64,000 nucleotides of DNA from Burkholderia cepacia ATCC 25416 (GCF_001411495.1 NZ_CP012982.1:372001-436000), one strand, 5' to 3'. Shown: positions 44,611-52,752, counted from the stretch's first letter. Translations and numbers: made by a program. The notes: generated from the sequence alone by a model not told the origin.

Positions 44611-44659
44611 CGCACAATCAGTCGACAGGCTTCGGAGCACTGACCCCATGCGGGTTTTG

Positions 44660-44842
44660 TCATTCGTCAACGCTGTAAAAGCATACAGTGATCATGCGTG
44701 CAAAGGCAGAAAAATCCACACCCGAAATCAGGTTGCCGGTCATGTTCGGTACAGGGATCCAATCCGCGGTACCGTTGGCATTCATCGCCCGCCAGCGCGC
44801 TGCCTTCGGAGCCTTCTTTCAGTCGATTTCGTAAGTGTCCAT
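44660..44842 (-). pseudogene. Small phage-type gene with an in-frame UGA
   Basis: From ATG 44842, preceded by GGAGGTCCT, the frame reads MDTYEID, then TGA, then KKAPKAARWRAMNANGTADW and continues to a stop at 44660. The pattern YEIDxKKAP resembles small phage proteins that have Trp at the UGA position (TGG to TGA). The total would be about 60 residues. It is most likely a gene killed by a nonsense change. Selenocysteine is unlikely because no hairpin of the right kind follows. Confidence 0.5.
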
Positions 44843-44868
44843 AGGACCTCCAGCATGACCACGGAAGT

Positions 44869-44973
44869 CTAGCTCTCACTGTTCACGCTCGATAACGCTA
44901 ACTCCACAACCATCTCGTCAACGGTGAATAGCTGCAGCATCGAGCGCGCCGCCTCGACGTTCGACGTCGTCAA
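44869..44973 (-). CDS. Short hypothetical ORF
   Basis: A 34-residue frame starting at TTG 44973 behind GAGGAGTGG and reading VEAARSMLQLFTVDEMVVEL. It is helical and acidic, and located just upstream of the small UGA-containing gene on the same strand. It may be a real small phage protein or a fragment; no family was recognised. Confidence 0.3.
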   Translation of the reverse strand: MTTSNVEAARSMLQLFTVDEMVVELALSSVNSES

Positions 44974-45032
44974 CCACTCCTCTCAGTCTTCAGGCCTCAG
45001 GATCACGCCTTCGGCCTCCCCATCGAGCAAAA

Positions 45033-45737
45033 TCAGCTTTGCCAAGCCGAAAAATCTTCACCCAAGTACCGACCGAGCGAAGATACCCGCTCTGAGTACA
45101 ATGCATCGAGAATCCGACGCAATGAGGGGCGCAAGGGAACGCCATCACCCTCAAACTTCCGCTCTTGCAAAACAGCGCGATCCTCTTCGCCGAACCGGGC
45201 GCCTGAAACTCCAAGATGAGCTAAGCAGCAATTGGCGACGGCGACAGCGTCCTCCGCCAAGCTCTCGTAACGGACAACTAGCAAGCGTTCCGCACCAAAG
45301 ACTGACCGCCAGTTACGAATGCAGGATTCATAGTCGCCTCGCCCTAATGAGCCACTCGACCGGAAATGATCAATAAACCACTCGTCTGACGCCTCCTCGT
45401 GGGTCATTTCCGCACGCGCAAGCGCCATGCGCGCCGATGACCAAGCCCGCTCCCGAGGATCGCGAATCATATAAATCAAGCGCAGGTCTGGCGCGAACGC
45501 CCCGACCTCACGAATGACATCAAGCGGCAAAAAACTGTAAGCAGGCGTGATGTCGCCATTGGTTCGCGTCGCATCGGAAAAAATGTCAGAGTACCAGGCA
45601 AGGCCGCGAGCACGATGCACATCCCAAAAATGTACCTCCTTCCCGCCAGGAAACGCCACGGAAGGATGGCGGGATAACGCGTGATACAACCATGTCGTAC
45701 CACACTTTTGTGCACCAATGCCCAAGAACTTCAACAT
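45033..45737 (-). CDS. Sulfotransferase family protein
   Basis: This 234-residue sulfotransferase has the PAPS 5'-phosphosulfate loop GAQKCGTTWLYHALSRHPSV at the N-terminus and the 3'-phosphate region LIYMIRDPRERAWSSARMAL near residue 90. It would transfer sulfate from PAPS to a glycan, lipid or other acceptor in the cytoplasm or at the membrane. The gene is in the AT-richer left part of the prophage remnant and looks like moron cargo. No ribosome binding site precedes ATG 45737, so the start is tentative. The C-terminal half is less conserved. Confidence 0.82.
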   Translation of the reverse strand: MLKFLGIGAQKCGTTWLYHALSRHPSVAFPGGKEVHFWDVHRARGLAWYSDIFSDATRTNGDITPAYSFLPLDVIREVGAFAPDLRLIYMIRDPRERAWSSARMALARAEMTHEEASDEWFIDHFRSSGSLGRGDYESCIRNWRSVFGAERLLVVRYESLAEDAVAVANCCLAHLGVSGARFGEEDRAVLQERKFEGDGVPLRPSLRRILDALYSERVSSLGRYLGEDFSAWQS

Positions 45738-45996
45738 AAGGAGGCCTGCCGTCGCTTTTGAATAATTGTCAAAACTCACATTTTGTGAGCGTGCGGATTC
45801 TACCCGAAGTGTATGGGACACTCCACCTAACATAGGCCACCGCATCATCGCCGCGTCGCAATATCACCTTCCAGAGGGTTGTCAATCTTCCACGATAACG
45901 GCTCGTTCTCTGACAAATTCCAAATCGAGTGTGGTTGCAATATCACTCGCGACATCGAGGATCTATGGCAGCACGGACTTGCACGAGAATGCTCGG

Positions 45997-46686
45997 TCAG
46001 TCGCTGGTGTGCAACCTTGCCTTATCTCCAACCGATACTATAGCAACATCGCCCGGGATTTCTTTGATTTTCCCCTGATCAATCAGAATTTGCAGAAGAT
46101 CGATAGATTTTTCAATATTCGAAAAATCTATAGCATCCGCATCAGCAATGCTGCAAATATCATAATCCCACCACTGCAGCCTCAAAAGTTTATCGATCGT
46201 TTCATCTGAAAACCGCTTTCTAAGAACGCGTTGAGGCGTTCCAACGACAATCTCATACTGATTGACATCACGCGTAACAATCGTATTACTTCCGACTACC
46301 GCCCCATCTCCAATTCTTACGCCCGCCATGATTACTGCGCCAGTTCCTATCCAAACATCATTTCCAATCGCAACATTACGATTGACGTTGTCGTTATATT
46401 GCGGCAAAGACCTGGACAAGACTGCCGGGTGTGTGGAAAGCCAGTTTGTTGGGTGCCTGTTCGGAGAAATGGTAACTCTTGGGGCTATCGAGCAATATCT
46501 TCCTATCGTGGCATGCTTTATATTCGTACCCTCATTGGAGTATGTCCACGCTCCAATTTTCACACCACCTTCCAGGCTTGTTTCATTAAGATTAACAGCA
46601 TACCCGACTTCAATTCGAGTATGCTTTCCCACGCAATTATTAAACACAGCTGCTACGCGCCGCTTCGCATTCTGAATATCTGACAT
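45997..46686 (-). CDS. Hexapeptide-repeat acyltransferase (CatB/WbbJ type)
   Basis: This 229-residue left-handed beta-helix acyltransferase has repeats such as VAIGNDVWIGTGAVIMAGVR and IGDGAVVGSNTIVTRDV, and the end motif VGTPQRVLRKRF. The active-site region around SPNRHPTNWLSTHP is present. Such enzymes acetylate sugars or surface glycans, or antibiotics in the CatB group. The gene is clearly AT-richer than the chromosome, a sign of transfer, and pairs with the sulfotransferase as cargo that could alter the cell surface. Confidence 0.85.
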   Translation of the reverse strand: MSDIQNAKRRVAAVFNNCVGKHTRIEVGYAVNLNETSLEGGVKIGAWTYSNEGTNIKHATIGRYCSIAPRVTISPNRHPTNWLSTHPAVLSRSLPQYNDNVNRNVAIGNDVWIGTGAVIMAGVRIGDGAVVGSNTIVTRDVNQYEIVVGTPQRVLRKRFSDETIDKLLRLQWWDYDICSIADADAIDFSNIEKSIDLLQILIDQGKIKEIPGDVAIVSVGDKARLHTSD

Positions 46687-46802
46687 AGAACGCTATTCTC
46701 TATTATCGTTGAGTCGACCACATATTGGTCTCGGAATAGTCATTGTATTACAGACGCGCCGCAAATGTTTCGCCGGCTGCAACCTTATCAACAGGAGCCC
46801 TT

Positions 46803-47372
46803 TCATGACAATGCCGCGATCGCATGATCAGTGACGTTGGGAAACGGAAACATCGGACGCCCGATCTGCTGGATCGCGCCGGCGTGACGCCAATTGAGCG
46901 GTAGTTCGGGCACGACGTCGCTCGCGTTTTTGTACAGATTCAGTGGCACTTTCGCGAGTACGATCCCAACGCTCCCGTTTGTGCTCAGCCGCGACGGCTC
47001 GAATCCGTAGACGGCCGACGGCGGATTCCCGCCGATCACTATTGCCGCCGCGGCCATGATCGCGATCGCCGCATCGAGCGAATGCCCGACAAGCGTCACC
47101 GGCCGACCGTCGATCGCGGCGAGCACATCGACGGTGATCGCTCCCCACGCCTTCCAGAAGCCATGGCGCACCTGGCCGATGACGATCACGTCGATCGGAT
47201 GCGCATCCAGATCGGCCACCACGCAATCGAGGTTGTCGGTACCGGGGAAAGCGACGATGAGGCCACCGGCCGTCTGCCGCACGATCGCGCGCGAGGCGCT
47301 GTCCGCGTTACCGATATCCGGCTTTGCGGAATACGCCTCCTGCGCTAGCAGCACATAATCGCGCGGGGTCAT
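46803..47372 (-). CDS. Lipase-class-3-like phage protein
   Basis: This 189-residue alpha/beta hydrolase-like protein has RQTAGGLIVAFPGTDNLDCV, a nucleophile-elbow-like motif LVGHSLDAAIAIMAAA (class 3 lipases usually read GHSLGGA) and ASDVVPELPLNWRHAG near the C-terminus. It lies next to the DUF6527 gene, as in the accessory or lysis areas of Burkholderia phages. The Gly-to-Asp change after the Ser-Leu may weaken activity. No signal peptide. Confidence 0.65.
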   Translation of the reverse strand: MTPRDYVLLAQEAYSAKPDIGNADSASRAIVRQTAGGLIVAFPGTDNLDCVVADLDAHPIDVIVIGQVRHGFWKAWGAITVDVLAAIDGRPVTLVGHSLDAAIAIMAAAAIVIGGNPPSAVYGFEPSRLSTNGSVGIVLAKVPLNLYKNASDVVPELPLNWRHAGAIQQIGRPMFPFPNVTDHAIAALS

Positions 47373-47675
47373 GGCTCGATCTCCGGGAGATCTACCGTCT
47401 GGCCGGCGAGCGCATGCGTGCAGTCAGCGAGGTATTGAATGCGTCCGTCTCGCACGAACGAATGGTAGACGCACTCCTCCCGGTTGTCGTCCCATGGGTA
47501 GAGGCAGCAGTGACGGTGCGAACGTCGGCCTATCCATGCTGCCGTTCCACTGCCACATGGGCCGACTGTTGGGCCGGCCATCCTCGAGATAGACGATGCG
47601 TAGCATGTCGCAGTCCGGGCACTCGAACAGCATCGACCGCGTGCCGTTGTCGTGCTTCTGCTCTTCGAGCTTCAT
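47369..47675 (-). pseudogene. Frameshifted DUF6527-like phage gene
   Basis: The first frame from ATG 47675 reads MKLEEQKHDNGTRSMLFECP and MWQWNGSMDRPTFAPSLL. The conserved remainder (CVYHSFVRDGRIQYLADCTH and AGQTVDLPEIEP) lies in another frame ending at 47369. Together they make the full DUF6527 pattern (CPxC, WQWNGS, DRPTFSPS, CHSFV, CTHALAG). The shift lies near 47490-47520, so the gene is broken. It overlaps the lipase-like gene start by 4 bp, as expected in an ancestral phage operon. Confidence 0.75.
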
Positions 47676-47736
47676 TGCAGCGGCGCGCCAGCGAGCGACG
47701 TCGACGCAGCGGCCGAAGCCGGCGACATGCGAGTCG

Positions 47737-47973
47737 GCACAGAGCACGCACGACGCGTGCGCCCCCCTCCCAGGTGTCGATCATCGATTGCGCGTTAGTC
47801 TGAATTTTTGAGACTGATGCGACGATCGAGTCGATCTTTTCGTCCTGCCTTTGAAGGTGCTCTCTCACGGCCTCGTCGCTCGCGTCGATACGCCTCTCAA
47901 GTCTTGAAAAGCGCCTCTCTCCTGCACGGAACCGCTCATCGACGCGTGCGTTTCCCGATACGTTGTCGGTCAT
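47737..47973 (-). pseudogene. Truncated coiled-coil phage protein
   Basis: The 79 readable residues are charged and helical (FSRLERRIDASDEAVREHLQ then QDEKIDSIVASVSKI). They end around DTWEGGARVVRALC, where a membrane helix would be expected in similar phage proteins. After that the frame runs into Arg-rich antisense of the DUF6527 gene to a stop at 47530. It is probably a holin-associated or membrane-anchored phage protein cut short by a frameshift. Confidence 0.5.
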
Positions 47974-48035
47974 TCATCCCCCAGAAGTGGAAAAGCCGCC
48001 CGAAGGCGGCTGTGCATGGTCTTACGCGAAGCGGA

Positions 48036-49469
48036 TCAACTACCGGCGCACAAAAACTGAACTGAATCCGTGCCGGTGCCCGTGAACGTGATCGACGTGC
48101 CAGAACTCTGGCTCACCTTCACCGCATTCGCGGCGGTCGTATCGTTAGCGGTGCAGGTGTAGGTCGACGCGGACGAGAAAACCGCCGATCCGCTGAGCGT
48201 GACCGTCGCTGAGCCAGACGCCAGCGCGACGGTGCCTTGGACCATGTGCGGAGCGTTCACGCCGGTACCGGTCGTGCTGTAGAGCGGCATCGCGCCGGTA
48301 CCGGTCGACGAGAGCGTCGTGAAGCGCCCAGTATTCGCCGTCGTCGCGCCTATGGCCGGCGGCGAAGCCAGGTAGTTCGAGAAGCCCGGTCCGCTCACGG
48401 TGCTCGACGCCGACAGCGTCGTGAATGCTCCCGTGCTCGGCGTGTTGAGCCCGATGGCCGTCGAATCGAGGCCGCCCGTGAATGTCGAGGAAGTCGCGTT
48501 GATATTGAGCGCAGCCGTCGAGTTCGGAACGATTGTGAGGGGAAACTTGTTGTGCGTCCCTTCGCGGACATAGAAGTTTCCGCCAGACGATAGATTCCAT
48601 GACCACGTCTCGCCGCCGAGATTCCATGTGATCTGATTGCCCTCCGATCCAGCGAGTACGACGCCACCGCCGTAGAACGTTGTCGGCGGAGTCGTCCCGG
48701 CCCCGATGCTAAACGCATCCGCCTGTCCGTTGCGGAACATGGTCTGCAAATAAGCGCCTGGGCCGGTCACCGTCTGCGTGAAGACATAGCGGTTGTTCAC
48801 ATAGTCAGTCCCCATCCACAGATGCTGCTCGGCTGTCGGGTTTGCCGACATCGTCACGCCGAGAAAAGAATTGTTTGTGCTGGACGGCCGATACAGCGTC
48901 AGGTTGGTGTCATAGCCTGCGGTGCCGCTCGAGTTGAGTCCCTGCAGCACCATCGTATTGACGTAGTCCGACTTCACCGCAACGCCGTCGTTCACAGTAG
49001 TATCGGGTGCCGCGATGAAACCGCCCATCGACGTCGTTGCGATGAACTTTGCGTTACTCGTTCCGGTCCCCCCCAGCACGAGAACGTTGTTCGCATTGTT
49101 GCTTACCGTGATGACGTCGCGGCCGTTCGAGACACTCAGGCCGTTCGCGATCGCCGGGGAATTCGAGAGCACCACGGCCCCCGTCCCAGTGGCGGTCGCC
49201 GTGCCAGTGCCACCGGACGCGATGGGGAGCGGAGACGACAGACCGGTGATCGTCCCGCCAGAAATGCTGGCGCTTCCAGCGATGAGCGTCGGCACGGTCA
49301 GCGAGCCGCCATTGAGCGGCAAGACATTCGAGAAGGCGTTGTTGAGCTGTTGCGCGGTCAGTAGCTGACCGGTCACGAATCCGGGTAGGCTTTGACCCAG
49401 CGCGAAATTCGCGCTAACCGCCAGATAGAACAGCACGCAACCGAACGATCGAAAAAAACTGTTTTTCAT
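48036..49469 (-). CDS. Phage tail fibre / receptor-binding-type protein
   Basis: This 477-residue protein is rich in Gly, Thr and Ser with tail-fibre repeats such as PIASGGTGTATATGTGAVVL, STAIGLNTPSTGAFTTLSAS and AIGATTANTGRFTTLSSTGT. The N-terminus looks like a signal peptide (FGCVLFYLAVSANFALGQ), which is unusual for a virion protein. The start at ATG 49469 follows GAGCTATGAAA-type sequence; the frame extends upstream to 49523 without homology. It is among the few intact phage genes here and is 7 bp behind the DUF4376 gene. Confidence 0.75.
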   Translation of the reverse strand: MKNSFFRSFGCVLFYLAVSANFALGQSLPGFVTGQLLTAQQLNNAFSNVLPLNGGSLTVPTLIAGSASISGGTITGLSSPLPIASGGTGTATATGTGAVVLSNSPAIANGLSVSNGRDVITVSNNANNVLVLGGTGTSNAKFIATTSMGGFIAAPDTTVNDGVAVKSDYVNTMVLQGLNSSGTAGYDTNLTLYRPSSTNNSFLGVTMSANPTAEQHLWMGTDYVNNRYVFTQTVTGPGAYLQTMFRNGQADAFSIGAGTTPPTTFYGGGVVLAGSEGNQITWNLGGETWSWNLSSGGNFYVREGTHNKFPLTIVPNSTAALNINATSSTFTGGLDSTAIGLNTPSTGAFTTLSASSTVSGPGFSNYLASPPAIGATTANTGRFTTLSSTGTGAMPLYSTTGTGVNAPHMVQGTVALASGSATVTLSGSAVFSSASTYTCTANDTTAANAVKVSQSSGTSITFTGTGTDSVQFLCAGS

Positions 49470-49476
49470 AGCTCGA

Positions 49477-50013
49477 TCACCACGAGATTTCTTGCACGGC
49501 AGCGACGGTCGTAGCCGCTGCAATTTGAGCCTTCAGGGCTTGCTTGCGCTGGAACGCAGCCCAGCCGCGATCGAGCATCGCCTGGTACAACTCGCTGAGA
49601 TCCGAGAGCGTGAACGGTACCTGCGTATTGTCGACTGCAACCCAGTAGAAACCGGCGGGCACACTACCAGCCAGCGCATAGCCCTGCGTAGCTTGCATCA
49701 GTACCAACTGGCTGCCGGGATCAGCCTGAAACGATTCAGTCGCGCCTGCAGCAGTCTTGAACGAGACCGGCTCCATGATCGCGGCCGCATACGCGGCATT
49801 GACGATGGAGATCTGGCCCGCTTGGGCCTGCTCCAGAAGCTGAGCGCTGCTCGCCTCGACGGCGCTACTATCGGCAATGGCACAGGCCAGCGGATTGGCG
49901 GCCTGACTCTGGGTGCAGATGATCGCTCCCTCGGGAATCGTACCATCCGCCGTCGATCCGGATCCGGTGATTTGCCCCGCTGCGTTCGCGAAAACGTAAT
50001 ATCCGATGCTCAT
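49477..50013 (-). CDS. DUF4376-type tail fibre assembly protein
   Basis: This 178-residue protein has the C-terminal DUF4376 domain (FKTAAGATESFQADPGSQL, AGFYWVAVDNTQVPFTLSDL, RGWAAFQRKQALKAQI) found in phage tail fibre assembly or tail-associated proteins. The N-terminal part has SIGYYVFANAAGQITGSG. It is intact, with starts and stops that match the adjoining tail fibre gene. Confidence 0.75.
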   Translation of the reverse strand: MSIGYYVFANAAGQITGSGSTADGTIPEGAIICTQSQAANPLACAIADSSAVEASSAQLLEQAQAGQISIVNAAYAAAIMEPVSFKTAAGATESFQADPGSQLVLMQATQGYALAGSVPAGFYWVAVDNTQVPFTLSDLSELYQAMLDRGWAAFQRKQALKAQIAAATTVAAVQEISW

Positions 50014-50029
50014 TGGACTGCCTCAAAAA

Positions 50030-50266
50030 TCAGGGATTCGGAACGAACATTGCCTGCACGTGCATCCCCATTGCCACGCCTGGCGCAGTGGATTGCGTCG
50101 TCGGTTGCAGGGTGACAGTCACCGTTTGTCCGGCGAGGATCGGCGCGCACCCCATTTGAGACTACGATGAAATCGTCGAGTCACCGGACGTATTCGCGCC
50201 GTTGATCAACAGGGTCACATTCAACACAGATGCAGATGTGCCAGCGACGTTCAATGCCCCAACGGC
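50030..50266 (-). pseudogene. 3' fragment of a phage structural gene with an amber stop
   Basis: The minus frame reads GALNVAGTSASVLNVTLLIN, then GANTSGDSTISS and a TAG at 50162-50164. In the same frame it continues SQMGCAPILAGQTVTVTLQP to a TGA at 50030. The composition is that of a tail or baseplate beta-rich protein. The 5' part is missing: plus-strand PAPS-reductase-like sequence begins at about 50252. It therefore has both a nonsense mutation and a deletion junction. Confidence 0.55.
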
Positions 50267-50494
50267 GGCGCTGGCTACTGGAACAAGATCCGGGTCGACT
50301 TTCCGGCTGCCTACGATCGCATGACGAAGCTGGAGCGCCTGATCGGCGCGTCCATATGCCGGCACAAGGGCAAGCGGACACATTTGGACGAACTCCCGCC
50401 AGACGTAGGCCGCTACGACGACGAGCCGAAGATCGAATGCGGCATTTTTTGCGAACTGGCGGAGACGGAGCTTGAAGGAGCAAATCATGGATAA
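50252..50494 (+). pseudogene. C-terminal fragment of a phage PAPS-reductase-like protein
   Basis: The plus frame reads QCPNGGAGYWNKIRVDFPAA, RMTKLERLIGASICRHKGKR, LDELPPDVGRY and IECGIFCELAETELEGANHG to TAA 50494. This matches the C-terminal region of phage-encoded phosphoadenosine phosphosulfate reductase-like proteins. The N-terminal domain is absent, cut at the junction with the tail gene remnant. The following gene start overlaps it. Confidence 0.6.
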
Positions 50495-51227
50495 CTCCGC
50501 ATCCCCTGTCGAGCAGCCCGCACCGATCACGGCGCAAGACGCTCTCGCAGCAATCGAGACGTTCGAAATCGTCGGCGAAAACAATTCGTCGCGCGCCCCG
50601 AACGCTGACGATCGCTTCATCCTGAGCGAATTCATCGCGCATCTGTTTGGCGGATACCCTGTCAAGCAGCCCGCAGCAGCGCCGATCGACGAACGGAGCC
50701 GTGAGTTCGCCGCAGTTGATATGTTCGCGGCCACGATGAAGGACAAGCTTGATGACGCCCGCACCAAAGGCCGAAGTGGCTGGGAGCAATGCGATCCTGC
50801 CGAGCTATCGCGGATGCTGCGCGAGCACGTCGGGAAAGGTGATCCGCGTGACGTGGCGAACCTCTGCATGTTCCTGTGGGCGCTGGGCAAACCCATTACC
50901 GCACCCTCGCCGGCGGACGAGCGGGCGGCGTTCGAATGGCCGACGCTTCCCCTGCTCCCGGAGGCAGTCATCACGAGTTCCGATGGCAAAGCGGTCTTCA
51001 CTGCGCACCAGATGCAGGGATACGCAAACGCGTATGGCGAAATGGTTCGTATCCGAGCTGCATCTGCCAACGAGACGGGGGGCGGAAGGGGCGATCGACG
51101 GACTGCTGCCGTGTCCCTTTTGCGGCGGCGAACCGAGGTGCATGACGCTCAACGACGAAGCCAACTTCGGCGGCGATCTGATCGTCTGTACGAAATGCGA
51201 TTGCAGCACGCACGTCGAATTCGGTGA
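50487..51227 (+). CDS. Phage accessory protein, frameshifted at its 3' end
   Basis: A 246-residue frame from ATG 50487 behind GAAGGAGCAAATC. It carries phage-type segments TKGRSGWEQCDPAELSRMLR and GKGDPRDVANLCMFLWALGK, then MQGYANAYGEMVRI. After a run of six G at 51077-51082 the frame becomes Arg-rich nonsense. The sense continues in the next frame as AEGAIDGLLPCPFCGG, so the last 50 residues are probably artefactual and the original protein was longer. Function unknown. Confidence 0.6.
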   Translation: MDNSASPVEQPAPITAQDALAAIETFEIVGENNSSRAPNADDRFILSEFIAHLFGGYPVKQPAAAPIDERSREFAAVDMFAATMKDKLDDARTKGRSGWEQCDPAELSRMLREHVGKGDPRDVANLCMFLWALGKPITAPSPADERAAFEWPTLPLLPEAVITSSDGKAVFTAHQMQGYANAYGEMVRIRAASANETGGGRGDRRTAAVSLLRRRTEVHDAQRRSQLRRRSDRLYEMRLQHARRIR

Positions 51228-51588
51228 GAAGTTGGGACTTGTCGACGCGCGGAATAGCCGCGTCGCACACTCCCGCTCGCCCGCTATGGCGGCGGAAGCG
51301 GTGGCATGGCAAGTCGTATGGCCCGGTAAGGCCGCAACGGAGACGTGGCATTCGGTGTTCGTCAACGAGCGTGACACGCTTCACTCGGCTGAACAGCATG
51401 ACGGCGCAGTTGTCACACCGCTCTACGCCTCCCCGCAGCCGCCCGCGCTGGAGGTGAGGCATGACCGTCTACGTCGACGACATGTATCTGCGCACGATTG
51501 GCGAACTCAAAACGAGGAGCGGCCGCGTCTACAAGATGTCGCACCTCATCGCCGATACCTCCGAGGAGCTTCTGGCCATGGTGCGTGA
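51083..51588 (+). pseudogene. Lar-like zinc-ribbon portion in the shifted frame
   Basis: This portion reads GAIDGLLPCPFCGGEPRCMT, a second CxxC in VCTKCDCSTHVEFGEK, then VAWQVVWPGKAATETWHSVF and TPLYASPQPPALE. The two CxxC pairs match the Lar (restriction alleviation) zinc ribbon, and the tail matches DUF551/Ea22-like phage proteins. It has no start of its own and is expressed only if the G-run shift is bypassed. The final 30 residues run over the next gene and are probably spurious. Confidence 0.6.
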
Positions 51589-51850
51589 GATCGGCACCAA
51601 TCCGAAATGGATTCAGCACGCCGGCACGCGCGACGAGCACTACGACATCGCGATCAGCAAGCGCGCCACCGCTATCGCCGCTGGCACGGTCGCGATTACC
51701 TTCGAGCAGTGTGGCCCGATGAACAAGCGGCGCAAAGTTACCGGATCGCTCGGCTCACCGGCCGATGCCGTCGAGTGGCTCGAGCAATTCGTTGCCAACC
51801 GCCGTGCTGCACGTGAAGCAGCGAAGCCGGTCGTAGGAGAGACATCGTGA
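51461..51850 (+). CDS. DUF4031 domain phage protein
   Basis: This 129-residue protein starts with the DUF4031 hallmark MTVYVDDM and has MSHLIADTSEELLAMVREIG, DEHYDIAISKRATAIAAG and a C-terminal helix. DUF4031 proteins are common in phages and function is unknown. The start is well supported by GGAGGTGAGGC. It appears intact. Confidence 0.82.
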   Translation: MTVYVDDMYLRTIGELKTRSGRVYKMSHLIADTSEELLAMVREIGTNPKWIQHAGTRDEHYDIAISKRATAIAAGTVAITFEQCGPMNKRRKVTGSLGSPADAVEWLEQFVANRRAAREAAKPVVGETS

Positions 51851-52197
51851 TCAATGGTTTCTATCTGGAGGACAGTCGCAGCTTTGTCGGCAATGGTGGT
51901 GGACGCAGAACGGCAACGGCTATACGACCGACCTGCGCAAGGCGCACGTCTATACCCGGGGACAGACGCAGGCGGCCCATAACGCGCACGAAACCGATAT
52001 TCCGGGGCCGAAGGATTACATCGACTCGAAGTAGCGGCCAGCCGTCGACGTCCAGCATATCAAGCGCGAAGGCACTCGCTGGAACCGGAATCACGCTGAC
52101 GAAGCCTCGAAAACAGCATTCCAACCGCGTGCACTGCATGGGATCCGGCCGCTACTCACTCGACTGCCCAAACTGTGGCGCGGATAACCGCCCGTGA
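51847..52197 (+). pseudogene. Decayed phage gene
   Basis: The N-terminus reads MINGFYLEDSRSFVGNGG. The sense then shifts frame to WWTQNGNGYTTDLRKAHVYT, RGQTQAAHNAHETDI and DYIDSK with a TAG, and shifts again to end at YSLDCPNCGADNRP, a zinc-ribbon-like CPNC. At least two frameshifts and one stop are present. It begins at an ATG overlapping the DUF4031 stop. Confidence 0.55.
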
Positions 52198-52274
52198 AAG
52201 AACGCCCGATTTTGTTCAACGGCCCGATGGTGCACGCCATCCTCGAAGGAGGCAAGACGCAGACGCGGTGCGAA
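52194..52274 (+). pseudogene. 5' fragment of a phage gene
   Basis: From GTG 52194 the frame reads MKERPILFNGPMVHAILEGG and KTQTR, the typical beginning of a family of small phage proteins with an ASCH-like start. After that the sequence becomes antisense to the membrane protein gene that follows, so only about 25 residues remain. Confidence 0.55.
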
Positions 52275-52295
52275 TTTTGGATGCCGCCCGAAGCA

Positions 52296-52637
52296 TCACT
52301 TGAATTGGTCTTGAAACAGCTCCAGCAAAATCACGATCACGAGCCAAATAAGCGGCCCAAATGCGATCAGCAGCGTCAATCCGAGTCGCTTGCGCATCCG
52401 ATACTTCCGGAAGCACCAGAACATGAAGACGCTAAAGACGAGCCATATTGCGGCCAATCCAAGAAGCAGATAGATCGCAAGACCCGCCGCACAGCTACCG
52501 TCACCGCACGCGTATGCAATCCTCGGGATAATCAATGCGAGACAGGGCACGAAACATAAGAGCCGGGCTGCATGAGGTGCGACACCCATATCGAATTTGA
52601 ATGCAATGGACATGACCCGCGAGGACATTCGATTCAT
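52296..52637 (-). CDS. Small membrane protein of unknown function
   Basis: This 113-residue protein has an N-terminal hydrophobic segment (LLCFVPCLALIIPRIAYA, possibly a signal peptide) and further helices AAGLAIYLLLGLAAIWLVFS and LLIAFGPLIWLVIVILLEL. Start uncertain: ATG 52637, 52628 or 52613; no clear ribosome binding site. It is in the phage remnant but reads opposite to its neighbours and could be cargo. Confidence 0.5.
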   Translation of the reverse strand: MNRMSSRVMSIAFKFDMGVAPHAARLLCFVPCLALIIPRIAYACGDGSCAAGLAIYLLLGLAAIWLVFSVFMFWCFRKYRMRKRLGLTLLIAFGPLIWLVIVILLELFQDQFK

Positions 52638-52656
52638 GTTATTCGTAGCGACAAGG

Positions 52657-52752
52657 CTACTCTACTGAGAAGTTCTTGGTCACTTCAACCTGGATGGCAA
52701 ACATGCCGTCTTCCATCACACGCGGCTCGCAGTTCATCTCGTACCCACGCAT
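52657..52752 (-). CDS. Tiny ORF or gene remnant
   Basis: From ATG 52752 the frame reads MRGYEMNCEPRVMEDGMFAI and QVEVTKNFSVE to a TAG at 52657. Upstream in frame there is CLKRCVEAIQNKFV without a start. The composition looks like real protein, so it may be the 3' end of a truncated gene. Family unknown. Confidence 0.3.
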   Translation of the reverse strand: MRGYEMNCEPRVMEDGMFAIQVEVTKNFSVE

